64,000 bases of DNA from Roseitranquillus sediminis (GCF_016918935.1 NZ_JAFFOB010000019.1:62001-126000), one strand, 5' to 3'; shown: positions 26,664 through 35,778, counted from the stretch's first letter. A program made the numbers and translations. The notes: a model not told the origin generated them from the sequence alone.

Positions 26664-29078
26664 ATGGCCCTCAAGGACTACGAGGCGAAGCGGGACTTCG
26701 ACGCGACGCCCGAGCCGCGGGGAGGGACGTCCACCGCTTCCGGCCGTTCGTTCTGCGTGCAGAAGCACGACGCGACCCGGCTGCACTACGACCTGCGGCT
26801 CGAGCACGAGGGCGTGCTGCTGAGCTGGGCGGTGACGAAGGGGCCTTCGACAGATCCCTCGCAGAAGCGGCTGGCGGTCAGGACGGAAGACCATCCGATC
26901 GACTACGGCGGGTTCGAGGGCGTCATTCCCGAGGGGTATGGCGCGGGCACGGTCATGCTCTGGGACCGGGGCGAATGGGAGCCGCTGCACGACGTGGACG
27001 ACGGGCTGCGGCAGGGCAAGCTGCACTTTCGCATCCATGGCGCGCGGATGCGGGGCGGCTGGGCGCTGGTGCGGATGCGCGGCGCCCGCAAGGGCGATGC
27101 AAAGCGCGAGAACTGGCTGCTGGTCAAGGAGGCGGACGACCTCGCGACCGACGAGCCCGATGGGCTCATCGGAGAGCACACGACATCCATCGCCACCGGG
27201 CGCGACCTCGAGGAGATCGCTGCCGACGCGCCTGCCAGAGCGCCCGAGCGCGGCGCGCGGCCGAAGTTCCGCGACCCGATGCTGGCCACCGCAAGCGACG
27301 ACATTCCCGAGGGCGACGCCTGGTGGTTCGAGCCGAAGCTCGACGGCTATCGCTGCCAGATCGCCGTGGGGAAGGGCGGGGTGCGCTGCTACTCGCGCAA
27401 CGGGCTGGACTGGACCGACCGCTTCCACGACGTGGCGCAGGCGGCGGAGGGGCTGACCTGTCGCCGCGCGCTGATCGACGCCGAGATCGTCGCGCGGGAC
27501 GACGAGTCCTTCTCCGGGCTGCAGACGGCGCTGAAGGAGGGGCGGTCGCTGGTGGCCTATGCCTTCGACCTCCTGCACCTGGACGGAACGGAGCTGTCGT
27601 CGCGGCCGCTGACGGAGCGGCGGGAGAGGCTGGAGACGCTGCTGGAGCCGCTGCCGCCGCGCGGGCCGCTCAGGCTTTCGCCGATGATCGAGGGGCACGG
27701 GCCGGCGCTCTTCGAGGCTGTCTGCGCGGCGGGGGGAGAGGGCGTCATCGCCAAACGGATCGACGGCAAGTGGCGGTCCGGCCGCGGGACGGCGTGGCGC
27801 AAGATCAAGTGCACCCGGCGAGCGGAGTTCATCGTCGCCGGCTGGATGCCGTCCGACAAGAAGGGGCGCCCGTTCGCCTCGCTGGTCCTCGCCACGCGGG
27901 AGGGCGGGGAGCTGACCTATCGCGGCCGGGTCGGCGGCGGCTTCGGGGCGCCTGCCTTCGAGGAGCTTGCGCCGCTGCTGGAGCGGCACGCCCGCAAGGG
28001 CTCGCCCTTCGGCAGGGCGCCCGCCGATGCGCGTGGCGCGCGCTGGGTCGAGCCGAAGCTGGTGGTCGAGGTCCGCTACGCCGAGTTGACGTCCGAGGGG
28101 ATCATCCGCCACGGCGTCTACGAGGGCCTGCGCGAGGACAAGGCCGCCGACGAGGTGAGTGCGCATGACGTGGGCGTTGCGCCGCCGGAGGAGCCGAAGC
28201 AGCGCGAAGTGCTCGGTATCCGCATCTCGAGCGCGGACCGGCAGGTGTTCCCCAATGCCGGGCTGACTAAGGGCGGGCTGGCCGACTACTATGCGGCGAC
28301 CGCCGAGCGGCTGCTGGCGCACGGGCAGGACCGGCCGCTGAGCCTGATCCGCTGCCCGGATGGCGTCTCGCGCTCGTGCTTCTTCCAGAAGCATGGCGGC
28401 AAGGGCTTTCCGGCCGCGATGACGACCTTCCGCAGCGAGGGCGAGGACTGGCTCTATCTCGGCGGCGCGCAGGCACTGATCTCGGCGGTGCAGATGGGCA
28501 GCGTCGAGTTCCACATCCGAGGGGTGCGGCGCGATCGTCTCGACCGTCCGGACCGGGTCGTGTTCGACCTCGACCCCGACGAGGGCCTAACCTTCGATGC
28601 CGTCCGCGAGGCGGCGGCGGAGTTGCGGGCGCTCCTCAGCGACATCGGGCTAAAGCCAGGTCTGATGACGACGGGTGGCAAGGGCCTGCATGTCGTCCTG
28701 GCCCTGAGGCGCACCACCGACGTGGAGACAATCTCCGCGTTCGCCCGCACCGTCGCGACGCACATGGCCGGTCGCTGGCCCGACCGGTTCACCGCCAAGA
28801 TGACGAAGTCCACCCGCAAGGGCCGCATCTTCGTCGACTGGCAGCGCAACACCCGTGGCGCGACGGCCATCTGCCCCTGGTCGGTGCGTGCGCGGCCCGG
28901 CGCTCCGGTGGCTATGCCGCTCGACTGGGACGAGCTACCTGACCTGCCAGGCGGCAACGCGTTCAACGTGGCGGCCGCGCTGGAGCGGTTGGACCGGCCG
29001 GATCCGTTGGCCGCCATCGCCACAGGCACGCTCTCCAATGCGGTGCTCCGGCGGCTTGAGGACGCCATCGCCGCCTAG
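26664..29078 (+). CDS. ligD: DNA ligase D (multidomain NHEJ ligase)
   Basis: An 804-residue ATP-dependent ligase. Domain order is 3'-phosphoesterase (about 1-165; HDATRLHYDLRLE, DYGGFEGVIPEGYGAGTVMLWD), ligase (about 200-500; adenylated Lys225 in FEPKLDGYR, then EGVIAKR and WRKIKC), and primase/polymerase (about 520-800; LIRCPDG, FFQKH, FDLDPDE with metal Asp pair, TTGGKGLHV, FVDWQRN). All catalytic motifs are present, so end processing, fill-in and sealing can be done by one polypeptide with Ku. The stop codon lies inside a CTAG shared with the convergent CorC gene. Confidence 0.97.
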   Translation: MALKDYEAKRDFDATPEPRGGTSTASGRSFCVQKHDATRLHYDLRLEHEGVLLSWAVTKGPSTDPSQKRLAVRTEDHPIDYGGFEGVIPEGYGAGTVMLWDRGEWEPLHDVDDGLRQGKLHFRIHGARMRGGWALVRMRGARKGDAKRENWLLVKEADDLATDEPDGLIGEHTTSIATGRDLEEIAADAPARAPERGARPKFRDPMLATASDDIPEGDAWWFEPKLDGYRCQIAVGKGGVRCYSRNGLDWTDRFHDVAQAAEGLTCRRALIDAEIVARDDESFSGLQTALKEGRSLVAYAFDLLHLDGTELSSRPLTERRERLETLLEPLPPRGPLRLSPMIEGHGPALFEAVCAAGGEGVIAKRIDGKWRSGRGTAWRKIKCTRRAEFIVAGWMPSDKKGRPFASLVLATREGGELTYRGRVGGGFGAPAFEELAPLLERHARKGSPFGRAPADARGARWVEPKLVVEVRYAELTSEGIIRHGVYEGLREDKAADEVSAHDVGVAPPEEPKQREVLGIRISSADRQVFPNAGLTKGGLADYYAATAERLLAHGQDRPLSLIRCPDGVSRSCFFQKHGGKGFPAAMTTFRSEGEDWLYLGGAQALISAVQMGSVEFHIRGVRRDRLDRPDRVVFDLDPDEGLTFDAVREAAAELRALLSDIGLKPGLMTTGGKGLHVVLALRRTTDVETISAFARTVATHMAGRWPDRFTAKMTKSTRKGRIFVDWQRNTRGATAICPWSVRARPGAPVAMPLDWDELPDLPGGNAFNVAAALERLDRPDPLAAIATGTLSNAVLRRLEDAIAA

Positions 29079-30367
29079 AGCGGGCGGATCTTCAGCCGGG
29101 TGATGCGGTTCTCCTTGCGCGCCACGACCTCGAAGCGAAAGCCGTGGAACGAGAAGACCTGTCCCTGGATCGGGATCGTCTGCGCCTCGTGTATGACGAG
29201 GCCTGCGACGGTGTTCGCCTCCTCGTCCGGCAGGTTCCAGTCGGTCTCGCGGTTCAAGTCTCGGATCGTCATGCCGCCGTCGACCAGCCAGTCGCCCGCT
29301 TCGGTGCGCCGGATGCGTTTGCGCTCGTCCACGTCGAACTCGTCGGTGATCTCTCCCACGATCTCCTCGAGGATGTCCTCGAGCGTGATGAGGCCCCTGA
29401 GTGCGCCGTACTCGTCGACGACCAATGCGAAATGGGTGTGCCGCACCAGGAACTGGCGCATCTGCTCGTCGAGCGGCGTCGTCTCCGGGACGAAGTAAGG
29501 CTCCATCGCCACATCGGTCACGTTGAACTCGGTCAGGTCCTCCTTGCCCGCAACCTCGCGCCGGTCGTACATCGCCCGCAGCAGATCCTTGGCGTGCACG
29601 ACGCCGACGATGTTCTCGGCGTCCCCCTTGTAGAGCGGCAGGCGGGTGTGCGGCGAGCGCAGGCTGAGCGCCACGATCTCGCTCGCCGGGAGGTCGGCGT
29701 CGATCATCTCGATCTGGCTGCGGTGGAGCATGATCTCCTCGACGGTGCGGTCCGCGAGGTCGAGCGCGCCGAGGATGCGGTCGCGATCCTCCTTCTCCAC
29801 CACACCCTCGGAATGACCGATCGAGAGCGCGCCCATGATCTCTTCCCGCACTGCGAGGACGTGCACATCCGGATCGGTGCGCACGCCGAAAAGCCGCAGG
29901 ATCAATCGCACGAACGCTCGTACCGCGCTGACCACCGGGGCGAAGATCAGGATGACGAAGCGGATCGCGGGCGCTACCCGTGCGGCGGCGGTCTCGGCGT
30001 TGGTGATGGCGTAGGTCTTCGGCAGCACCTCGGCGAAGATCAGGACGAGGAAGGTCATCACCAGCGTCGCCAGCGCGACACCGCTCTCGCCGAAGATGCG
30101 CGTGAAGAGCGAGGTTGCGAGCGAAGCCGCGAGGATGTTGACCAGATTGTTGCCGAGCAGGACCGAACCGATCAGCCGCTCGCTGTCCTCGGTGATCGTC
30201 AGCGCCCTCTGCGCGCCGCTTGACCCCCTGTCGGCCTGGGACCTGAGCTTGCCGCGCGAGGCCGCCGTCAGCGCCGTCTCGCTGCCCGAGAAGAAGGCCG
30301 ACATGATCAGGAGCGCGATGATCGCGAGGATGGTCGTCCAGAAGGCGGTATCGAGAATTCCGTCCAT
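29075..30367 (-). CDS. CNNM/CorC (HlyC) family transporter
   Basis: A 430-residue inner-membrane protein. The N-terminal DUF21/CNNM membrane domain (segments between about 10 and 170, including ALTAASRGKLRSQADRG) is followed by a CBS pair (about 200-330; LPLYKGDAENIVGVVHAKDL, FALVVDEYGALRGLITLEDI) and a C-terminal CorC_HlyC FAD-like domain. The family is linked to magnesium and cobalt efflux; haemolysin names are historical. It is convergent with ligD and about 55 nt upstream of xerD on the same strand. Confidence 0.9.
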   Translation of the reverse strand: MDGILDTAFWTTILAIIALLIMSAFFSGSETALTAASRGKLRSQADRGSSGAQRALTITEDSERLIGSVLLGNNLVNILAASLATSLFTRIFGESGVALATLVMTFLVLIFAEVLPKTYAITNAETAAARVAPAIRFVILIFAPVVSAVRAFVRLILRLFGVRTDPDVHVLAVREEIMGALSIGHSEGVVEKEDRDRILGALDLADRTVEEIMLHRSQIEMIDADLPASEIVALSLRSPHTRLPLYKGDAENIVGVVHAKDLLRAMYDRREVAGKEDLTEFNVTDVAMEPYFVPETTPLDEQMRQFLVRHTHFALVVDEYGALRGLITLEDILEEIVGEITDEFDVDERKRIRRTEAGDWLVDGGMTIRDLNRETDWNLPDEEANTVAGLVIHEAQTIPIQGQVFSFHGFRFEVVARKENRITRLKIRPL

Positions 30368-30421
30368 GGTTCCGTCAGATTGCGGGCAGGGGCGGATGGT
30401 CCCGCCGAGAAAAGGGAGATA

Positions 30422-31360
30422 TCAGGCCGTGTCCTCCCGCGCCAGCGGGTGGCGCGTCAGGACGAGGTCGCGCAGCCGCGCCTCGAGGACATGGGTGTAG
30501 ATCTCGGTCGTCGCCACATCAGCGTGACCCAGTAGGGTCTGGATCGACCGCAGGTCGGCGCCGTTGGCAAGGAGGTGCGTCGCGAAGGCATGGCGCAGTC
30601 CGTGCGGCGTCACCCGCGCCGGGTCGACTCCAGCATTCAGCGCGATCTGCTTTATGAGGAGATAGAATCGGTGGCGCGACAGGTGGCCGGCCGCGCCTCG
30701 TGACGGGAAGAGGTGGCGCGAGGCAGAGTGGGCTTCGTCGCGAAGCACCAGCCATTCGCCCAGCCGCGCGCGCGCGTCCTCGGTCAGCGGGACCATCCGC
30801 TCGCGGCCGCCCTTGCCGCGCACCAATAGCATCCGCGGGTCGCCGCGCGCGGCGGCGACCGGCAGCCCGACCAGCTCGCTGACGCGCATGCCGGTGGCGT
30901 AGAGCAGCTCCATGAGGCAAGCGTTGCGCAGGCGCTCCGCCGGCCCACGCCCGGTGTCAGATGCCGCGGCGATCAATCGGCCCACCTCGTCCTCGCTCAG
31001 GGTTTGCGGCAGGCGCTTCTGGCGGCCGGGTCCCCTGATCTGGATCGCCGGATTTTCGCCGCGCCAGCCTTCCTCGAATGCGAAGCGGTAGAACTGGCGG
31101 ATCGCCGAGAGGCGGCGTGCCCGCGTCGCGCGAGACAGGCCAAGCCGATCGCAGTCGATCAGATAGCTCTCGATCGTGTCTCGCTGCGCGGTTGCAAAGG
31201 ACGAGCCGTGCTCGTCAAGCCAGTCGGCGAAGTGCCGCAGGTCGCGTGCATAGGCGAGGCGCGTGTTGTGTGCGGCGCCGAGTTCGGCCGCCTGCGCCTC
31301 GAGGAAAGCGTCGATGCTGAGCGCGGCGCGGATGGCGTCGGGTGCCGCAGAGCCGCTCAT
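30422..31360 (-). CDS. xerD: Site-specific tyrosine recombinase XerD
   Basis: A 312-residue recombinase that with XerC resolves chromosome dimers at dif under FtsK control. An N-terminal SAM-like core-binding domain (about 10-100) precedes the catalytic domain with Arg in TGMRVSEL, Lys in RGKGGRERMVPL, HGLRHAFATHLL, LGHAD and the nucleophile Tyr in TTEIYTHV. There are no mobile-element neighbours, so it is the housekeeping enzyme and not a phage integrase. The ATG overlaps the upstream gene's stop by 4 nt. Confidence 0.93.
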   Translation of the reverse strand: MSGSAAPDAIRAALSIDAFLEAQAAELGAAHNTRLAYARDLRHFADWLDEHGSSFATAQRDTIESYLIDCDRLGLSRATRARRLSAIRQFYRFAFEEGWRGENPAIQIRGPGRQKRLPQTLSEDEVGRLIAAASDTGRGPAERLRNACLMELLYATGMRVSELVGLPVAAARGDPRMLLVRGKGGRERMVPLTEDARARLGEWLVLRDEAHSASRHLFPSRGAAGHLSRHRFYLLIKQIALNAGVDPARVTPHGLRHAFATHLLANGADLRSIQTLLGHADVATTEIYTHVLEARLRDLVLTRHPLAREDTA

Positions 31361-32805
31361 GGTTTGGGCGCGACGACAAAGGCCGCCGCAGTCCTATTTG
31401 CCGCCTCCTCGAGCCCTGCCGCCCTCAGGGTAGCGAGGAGCGCAGCCATGTCGTCGGCGCCGCCCTCCCATGCGCTTCCGGCACGACCGAGGGCGGACAG
31501 TATCGCCTCGCCCGTCCGGCTGTCCAGGAGGAGCTCGGCGTCGACAGAGCGCGGCTCAGCGCGTTCGAGGCCGCGCCGGACCGTCTCGACCCGCTCCGTT
31601 CGCGCGTTGCCGACAAGCGACGCTGCTCGATCGACCGCGTCTTCGGCGCTGCCTCGCCCTGCGAGCAGGAGGGCTGTCTCCGCGAGCCGCGCAGCCTCTC
31701 CCTGCAGCGGTAGCTCGTTCAGCCGTTCTGCCCAAAGATCGGCATAGACGTGCTCCAGCCCCGCGGCTGCGAATGCCTGCCACGCCGCCAAGGCCGCCGC
31801 GGCGACGGGTCTGGCATCGCCTTCCTCCAGGGCCTCGACCAGTGCCGCCGCCGCTTCCGCCCGTTCCCAGACGCCGCCGGACGCCGCAGGGGAGCGGCTG
31901 GTATAAAGATCCAGCAGACCATCCGCAGGCAGCGCGCCTGCACGCGCAAGGCGCTCGGCAGCCTCGATCTGGCGCTTCCAGCCAAGTTGCGCCCGCAAGT
32001 CCGCGTGCGCGAAGGCGAGGGGCAGGGGCCGTGTCGGCAGCGGCTCTCCTATGGCCTCGTATATCCGGAAATGGAGCGGCGTCACGCGTTCCGTCCCGAC
32101 GGGCGGAGGCAAGAGGTCGCTCTCTCCGTCGTCGAGGAACCGCGCCATGATCACCTGCTCGCCCGCGTCGAGCGCGTCGAGCGCCTGAGCGGTCTCCAGC
32201 GTCAGCGCCGCCGCCGGCCAGTCGCCGCCGCGCGCAAGGCAGAAGATACGCGCAGGATAGGTCGGCGCGATCTCGGGCCGCGCCTCAAGTTCGGCGCAGG
32301 CCGCGTCCTCCGTGCCGGTCAGCAGCGCGACGTCGAAGAGGCGGCGGAAGAGGCCTGGCGTAAGCGGGCCGGCAGCCTCTATCAACGCCCGCGCGTCCTC
32401 CAGCCTGCCCATGGCGAGCAAACGGTCGATCCGCGCAAACAGGAAATTTTCATCGGCGTCAGGGGGCGCGGCGGCGGCGAGCATCATGTCGATCACGGTT
32501 CCGCGCAGCGCTGGCGGCACGTCGCTCGGCAGCGCCTCGATCAGCCGGATCAGGTCGTGCTGGGACGACCCGTGCCAGAGCTGCTCCGGCAATCCCGCTG
32601 CTGCAGGCGACATGGTTCCGGCGGCCTTCAAAGGCTCATCGAGTGGCGCGACCGTCACGTCACCGGGCAAAGCATTGTCCGACGCCTCCGGCGCTTCGAT
32701 GCTGCGCGAGAGCCAGTCTATGGCCGAGAGCGGCGCGTCCTGTTGCGCCCCGGCGGATGCCACGACGGCGCCGGCGAGCACAAAGCCCAGCACGCTAGTC
32801 CGCAT
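31357..32805 (-). CDS. Conserved periplasmic helical-repeat protein, unknown function
   Basis: A 482-residue protein with a Sec signal peptide (about 1-20, ending ASAGA). It is Ala/Leu/Glu-rich throughout, with repeating helix pairs (such as RLLAMGRLEDARALIEAAG and DRAASLVGNARTERVETVRRGL) that resemble TPR/SEL1-type superhelices, but no motif is strong enough to name. It has no membrane segment beyond the signal. It sits between xerD (ATGA overlap) and a 44-residue membrane peptide (11-nt overlap), divergent from aroK. I recall this position holding a hypothetical gene in many roseobacters. Confidence 0.75.
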   Translation of the reverse strand: MRTSVLGFVLAGAVVASAGAQQDAPLSAIDWLSRSIEAPEASDNALPGDVTVAPLDEPLKAAGTMSPAAAGLPEQLWHGSSQHDLIRLIEALPSDVPPALRGTVIDMMLAAAAPPDADENFLFARIDRLLAMGRLEDARALIEAAGPLTPGLFRRLFDVALLTGTEDAACAELEARPEIAPTYPARIFCLARGGDWPAAALTLETAQALDALDAGEQVIMARFLDDGESDLLPPPVGTERVTPLHFRIYEAIGEPLPTRPLPLAFAHADLRAQLGWKRQIEAAERLARAGALPADGLLDLYTSRSPAASGGVWERAEAAAALVEALEEGDARPVAAAALAAWQAFAAAGLEHVYADLWAERLNELPLQGEAARLAETALLLAGRGSAEDAVDRAASLVGNARTERVETVRRGLERAEPRSVDAELLLDSRTGEAILSALGRAGSAWEGGADDMAALLATLRAAGLEEAANRTAAAFVVAPKP

Positions 32806-32929
32806 CGAGCGTCACCGGTTGGTTGACGTCTACAGTCTCGGGCGACAGATCGCCCAGATACGCGAAGACGACGAACGCCAGAAAGCCCAACACCAGGAGT
32901 GTGATCAGCGCTTTCCACTTGCGGCCCAT
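32795..32929 (-). CDS. 44-residue single-pass membrane peptide
   Basis: A short gene whose product starts MGRKWKALITLL, continues with one hydrophobic helix (about residues 8-24) and ends with a polar tail PETVDVNQPVTLDAD. The ATG is at 32927-32929 and the TAG at 32795-32797. It overlaps the start of the 482-residue periplasmic gene by 11 nt, and the basic N-terminus followed by a helix predicts the acidic tail on the periplasmic side. The overlap, membrane topology and absence of any other use for this DNA suggest a true small protein that may work with the downstream product. No homologue is recalled with certainty. Confidence 0.62.
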   Translation of the reverse strand: MGRKWKALITLLVLGFLAFVVFAYLGDLSPETVDVNQPVTLDAD

Positions 32930-33023
32930 CGTGACGTCCGTCTCTCTGCTCTCGCCTGCCCGGCCCGTGTCTGCGACGACCCTCGGCCCGGTTCATATAT
33001 GGTGTTTCATCCCGGATGGCTTC

Positions 33024-33608
33024 ATGCAAGTGAACTGGGCACGAAGGTTTGGGCGGGGCGCTGCCGGTTTGCGACAACGTTTGGCGAAGTCCGTGGTGGT
33101 GGTCGGCATGATGGGCGCCGGCAAAACTGCCGTGGGTACCGTACTCGCCCGACGGCTCGGCGTGCCCTTTGCAGACAGCGACCTCGAGATCGAGAAGGCG
33201 TCGAACCTGACGATCGCCGAGATCTTCGCGCGCGAAGGCGAGGCGTTCTTTCGCGAGAAGGAGGAGCAGGTCGTCATGCGTCTGCTCGATGACAACCGGC
33301 GCGTGCTCTCGCTGGGCGGCGGCGCCTTCCTCTCGCCCCAGATCAGAGCGGTGGTCGCGTCGCGCGGCATCTCGGTCTGGCTGAGGGCCACGGTCGACGT
33401 GCTGTGGCAAAGGGTGCGGCACAAGAAGACGCGGCCGCTCCTCAGGACGCCAGATCCGCGCGGTACGCTCGCGCGCCTGACCGAGGAGCGCGCGCCGGTC
33501 TACGGCCTCGCCGACGTGGTCGTCGACACGCGCGCCGATATCACCGCCGTCGAGACCGCCGGCCTCGTCTACGAGGCGCTCGCGGCGCGGGAGGATGTGC
33601 TGGCATGA
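33024..33608 (+). CDS. aroK: Shikimate kinase
   Basis: A 194-residue P-loop kinase making shikimate 3-phosphate in the chorismate pathway. Walker A is GMMGAGKT (about 29-36); the shikimate-binding motif DSDLEIE follows, then FREKEEQV, the LGGGAF loop and the lid Arg in TRPLLRT. The ATG at 33024 has only a weak ribosome site, and the frame is open further upstream without alternatives that look coding. It overlaps aroB by 4 nt (ATGA). Confidence 0.93.
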   Translation: MQVNWARRFGRGAAGLRQRLAKSVVVVGMMGAGKTAVGTVLARRLGVPFADSDLEIEKASNLTIAEIFAREGEAFFREKEEQVVMRLLDDNRRVLSLGGGAFLSPQIRAVVASRGISVWLRATVDVLWQRVRHKKTRPLLRTPDPRGTLARLTEERAPVYGLADVVVDTRADITAVETAGLVYEALAAREDVLA

Positions 33609-34723
33609 CCGAGACGGTGCGGGTCGAGCTGGGCGTGCGGGCCTACGACGTCATCGTGGGTCCGGCCCTGCTCGAAGAGGCCGGCCGCCACATCGGCCCG
33701 TTGCTCGCGCGGCCACGGGTGGCGGTCATTACCGATGAGACCGTCGCGGCGCTGCATCTGCAGGCGTTTCAGGCCGCGCTCCGCCGCGAAGGGATCGAGT
33801 CGGAGGCGCTGGCCCTGCCAGCGGGCGAGGGCTCCAAGAGCTGGCCGCACCTCTCGCGCGCGGTGGAATGGCTGCTCGAGCGCCGGGTGGAGCGGGCGGA
33901 CGTGGTCGTGGCGCTCGGCGGCGGGGTGATCGGCGACCTCGCGGGCTTCGCCGCAGCCATCCTCAGGCGCGGCGTGCGATACGTGCAGGTGCCTTCCACG
34001 CTCCTTGCACAGGTCGACAGCTCCGTCGGCGGGAAGACCGGCATCAACTCGCCGCACGGCAAGAACCTGGTCGGCGCCTTCCATCAGCCGTCGCTCGTAC
34101 TCGCGGACATCGGCCTGCTCGACACGTTGCCGCGGCGCGACCTGCTCGCGGGGTATGGCGAGGTGGCAAAGTACGGCCTTCTCGGTGACGCAGGATTCTT
34201 CGATGCCCTCGAGCGAGACGGTGCGCGGCTTGCCGACGGCGACGCGGCGGTCCGGTCGTGGGCGGTGGCGCGCTCGGTCTCAGCCAAGGCGCGGATCGTG
34301 GAACGGGACGAGACGGAGAGCGGCGACCGCGCGCTCCTGAACCTCGGCCACACGTTCGCACACGCGCTCGAGGCCGCGACGGGTTACTGCGACCGGCTGC
34401 TGCACGGCGAGGCCGTGGCGATCGGCTGCGTCCTGGCCTTCGAAGCCTCCGCCCGCCTAGGGCTCTGCAGCCAGGAGGATCCTGTGCGGGTCGCGGCCCA
34501 CTTTCGCCAGATGGGCTGCCGCGCCGGCCTCGTCGACATTCCCGGCGATCTGCCGGATCCGAACCGGCTGATGGAGCTGATGGCGCAGGACAAGAAGGTG
34601 ATCGCCGGGCGGATGCGCTACGTCTTGGCCCGCGGGATCGGCCGCGCCTTCGTGGCCACCGATGTCGACCCGGACATCGTCCGGTCCGTCCTGAGCGATG
34701 GGCTCGCGGCGAAGACGCGCTGA
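33605..34723 (+). CDS. aroB: 3-dehydroquinate synthase
   Basis: A 372-residue NAD- and metal-dependent enzyme converting DAHP to 3-dehydroquinate, the second step of aromatic biosynthesis. Motifs: LGGGVIGDLAGFAAA (NAD site), DSSVGGKTGINSPHGKNLVGAF (substrate loop, quoted here only by its known residues), GYGEVAKYGL, and the metal His in LNLGHTFAHALE. It is translationally coupled to aroK. Two other pathway steps occur in this window, aroQ and the class II DAHP synthase, at separate sites. Confidence 0.96.
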   Translation: MTETVRVELGVRAYDVIVGPALLEEAGRHIGPLLARPRVAVITDETVAALHLQAFQAALRREGIESEALALPAGEGSKSWPHLSRAVEWLLERRVERADVVVALGGGVIGDLAGFAAAILRRGVRYVQVPSTLLAQVDSSVGGKTGINSPHGKNLVGAFHQPSLVLADIGLLDTLPRRDLLAGYGEVAKYGLLGDAGFFDALERDGARLADGDAAVRSWAVARSVSAKARIVERDETESGDRALLNLGHTFAHALEAATGYCDRLLHGEAVAIGCVLAFEASARLGLCSQEDPVRVAAHFRQMGCRAGLVDIPGDLPDPNRLMELMAQDKKVIAGRMRYVLARGIGRAFVATDVDPDIVRSVLSDGLAAKTR

Positions 34724-34725
34724 TC

Positions 34726-34776
34726 GCGGCGCCCGTCAGGGCGGCGCCCCAGTAAAGGCGTGGCGCGGAACGCGCC
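34726..34776. terminator. Candidate terminator hairpins between convergent aroB and hemB
   Basis: GGCGCC repeat pair (34728-34733 / 34743-34748) and a second hairpin GGCGCG-GAA-CGCGCC (34762-34776). The setting between convergent genes supports the call, but there is no T-run. Confidence 0.4.
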
Positions 34777-34785
34777 TCCGCATGA

Positions 34786-35778
34786 TTAACGGCCCAGCAG
34801 CCGCGCCACCTCCGGCGCGAAGTATGTCAGGATCCCGTCGCAGCCCGCGCGCTTGAAGGCCAGCAGGCTCTCCAGCATCGCACGCTCGCCGTCTATCCAG
34901 CCGTTCTGCGCGGCGGCGCGGATCATCGCGTACTCTCCCGAAACCTGATAGGCGAAGGTCGGCGCGCCAAAGCGTTCCTTCACCCGGCGGCAAATGTCGA
35001 GATAGGGCATCCCCGGCTTCACCATGACCATGTCGGCGCCCTCCAACAGGTCACGCTCGACAAGGCGCAGCGCCTCGTTGCCGTTGCCCGGGTCCATCTG
35101 GTAGGTCTTCTTGTCGCCCTTTAATGCGCCCGATGCTCCGACCGCGTCGCGGAACGGTCCGTAGAATGCGCTCGCGTACTTCGCGGCGTAGGACATGATC
35201 GAAACGTCCTTGTGCCCCGCGACCTCCAGCGCGCGCCGCATCGCGCCGATCCGGCCGTCCATCATGTCCGAGGGGCCGAGGATGTCCGCACCCGCGTCGG
35301 CCTGCGCCAGCGCCATCCGCGTCAGCGCGTCGACCGTCTCGTCATTTACGATCACGCCCTCGCGCACGATGCCGTCGTGCCCGTGGGCGTTGTAGGGGTC
35401 GAGCGCCACGTCCGTCATCACCGCGATCTCCGGCACGGCCTCCTTGATCGCGCGGGTCGCGCGGTTCGAAAGGTTCTCCTGGCTCCACGCCTCCTCGCAG
35501 AGCTCGGTCTTGCGGTCCGCCTCGACGTACGGAAAGAGACAGATGGCATGGATGCCGAGCCCTGCCGCCTCGCTCGCGGCGGCCACTGCCCGGTCCACCG
35601 TCAGGCGCGACACGCCCGGCATCGACGACACAGCGGTCTCCGCATCCTCCCCCTCCATGACGAAGATGGGCCAGATCAGGTCGTCCGGCGAGAGCCGCGC
35701 CTCGCGCGTCAGGCGGCGCAGCGCATCCGTGCGGCGCAGGCGGCGGAAGCGGGCGGACGGATAGGGTGCGACGGTCAC
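34786..35778 (-). CDS. hemB: Delta-aminolevulinic acid dehydratase (porphobilinogen synthase)
   Basis: A 330-residue TIM-barrel enzyme joining two 5-aminolevulinate molecules in haem, bacteriochlorophyll and cobalamin synthesis. The two active-site Lys lie in MSYAAKYASAFYGPF and MVKPGMPYLD. The metal region reads DVALDPYNAHGHDG, with Asp/Ala in place of the Cys cluster, indicating a magnesium-type rather than zinc-type enzyme. I chose the GTG at 35776-35778, giving MTVAPYPSARFRRLRRTDALRR, which matches the usual rhodobacterial length; another GTG at 35820 would add 14 residues. Confidence 0.93.
   Translation of the reverse strand: MTVAPYPSARFRRLRRTDALRRLTREARLSPDDLIWPIFVMEGEDAETAVSSMPGVSRLTVDRAVAAASEAAGLGIHAICLFPYVEADRKTELCEEAWSQENLSNRATRAIKEAVPEIAVMTDVALDPYNAHGHDGIVREGVIVNDETVDALTRMALAQADAGADILGPSDMMDGRIGAMRRALEVAGHKDVSIMSYAAKYASAFYGPFRDAVGASGALKGDKKTYQMDPGNGNEALRLVERDLLEGADMVMVKPGMPYLDICRRVKERFGAPTFAYQVSGEYAMIRAAAQNGWIDGERAMLESLLAFKRAGCDGILTYFAPEVARLLGR

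Noticed and set aside
26514-28514. 666-codon minus-strand open frame opposite ligD
   Set aside because: Antisense shadow caused by high GC at third positions; ligD carries intact catalytic motifs.
30422-31360. XerD-like recombinase as sign of a mobile element
   Set aside because: No attachment-site repeats, tRNA or cargo genes; flanks are housekeeping genes and the sequence is of the XerD type.
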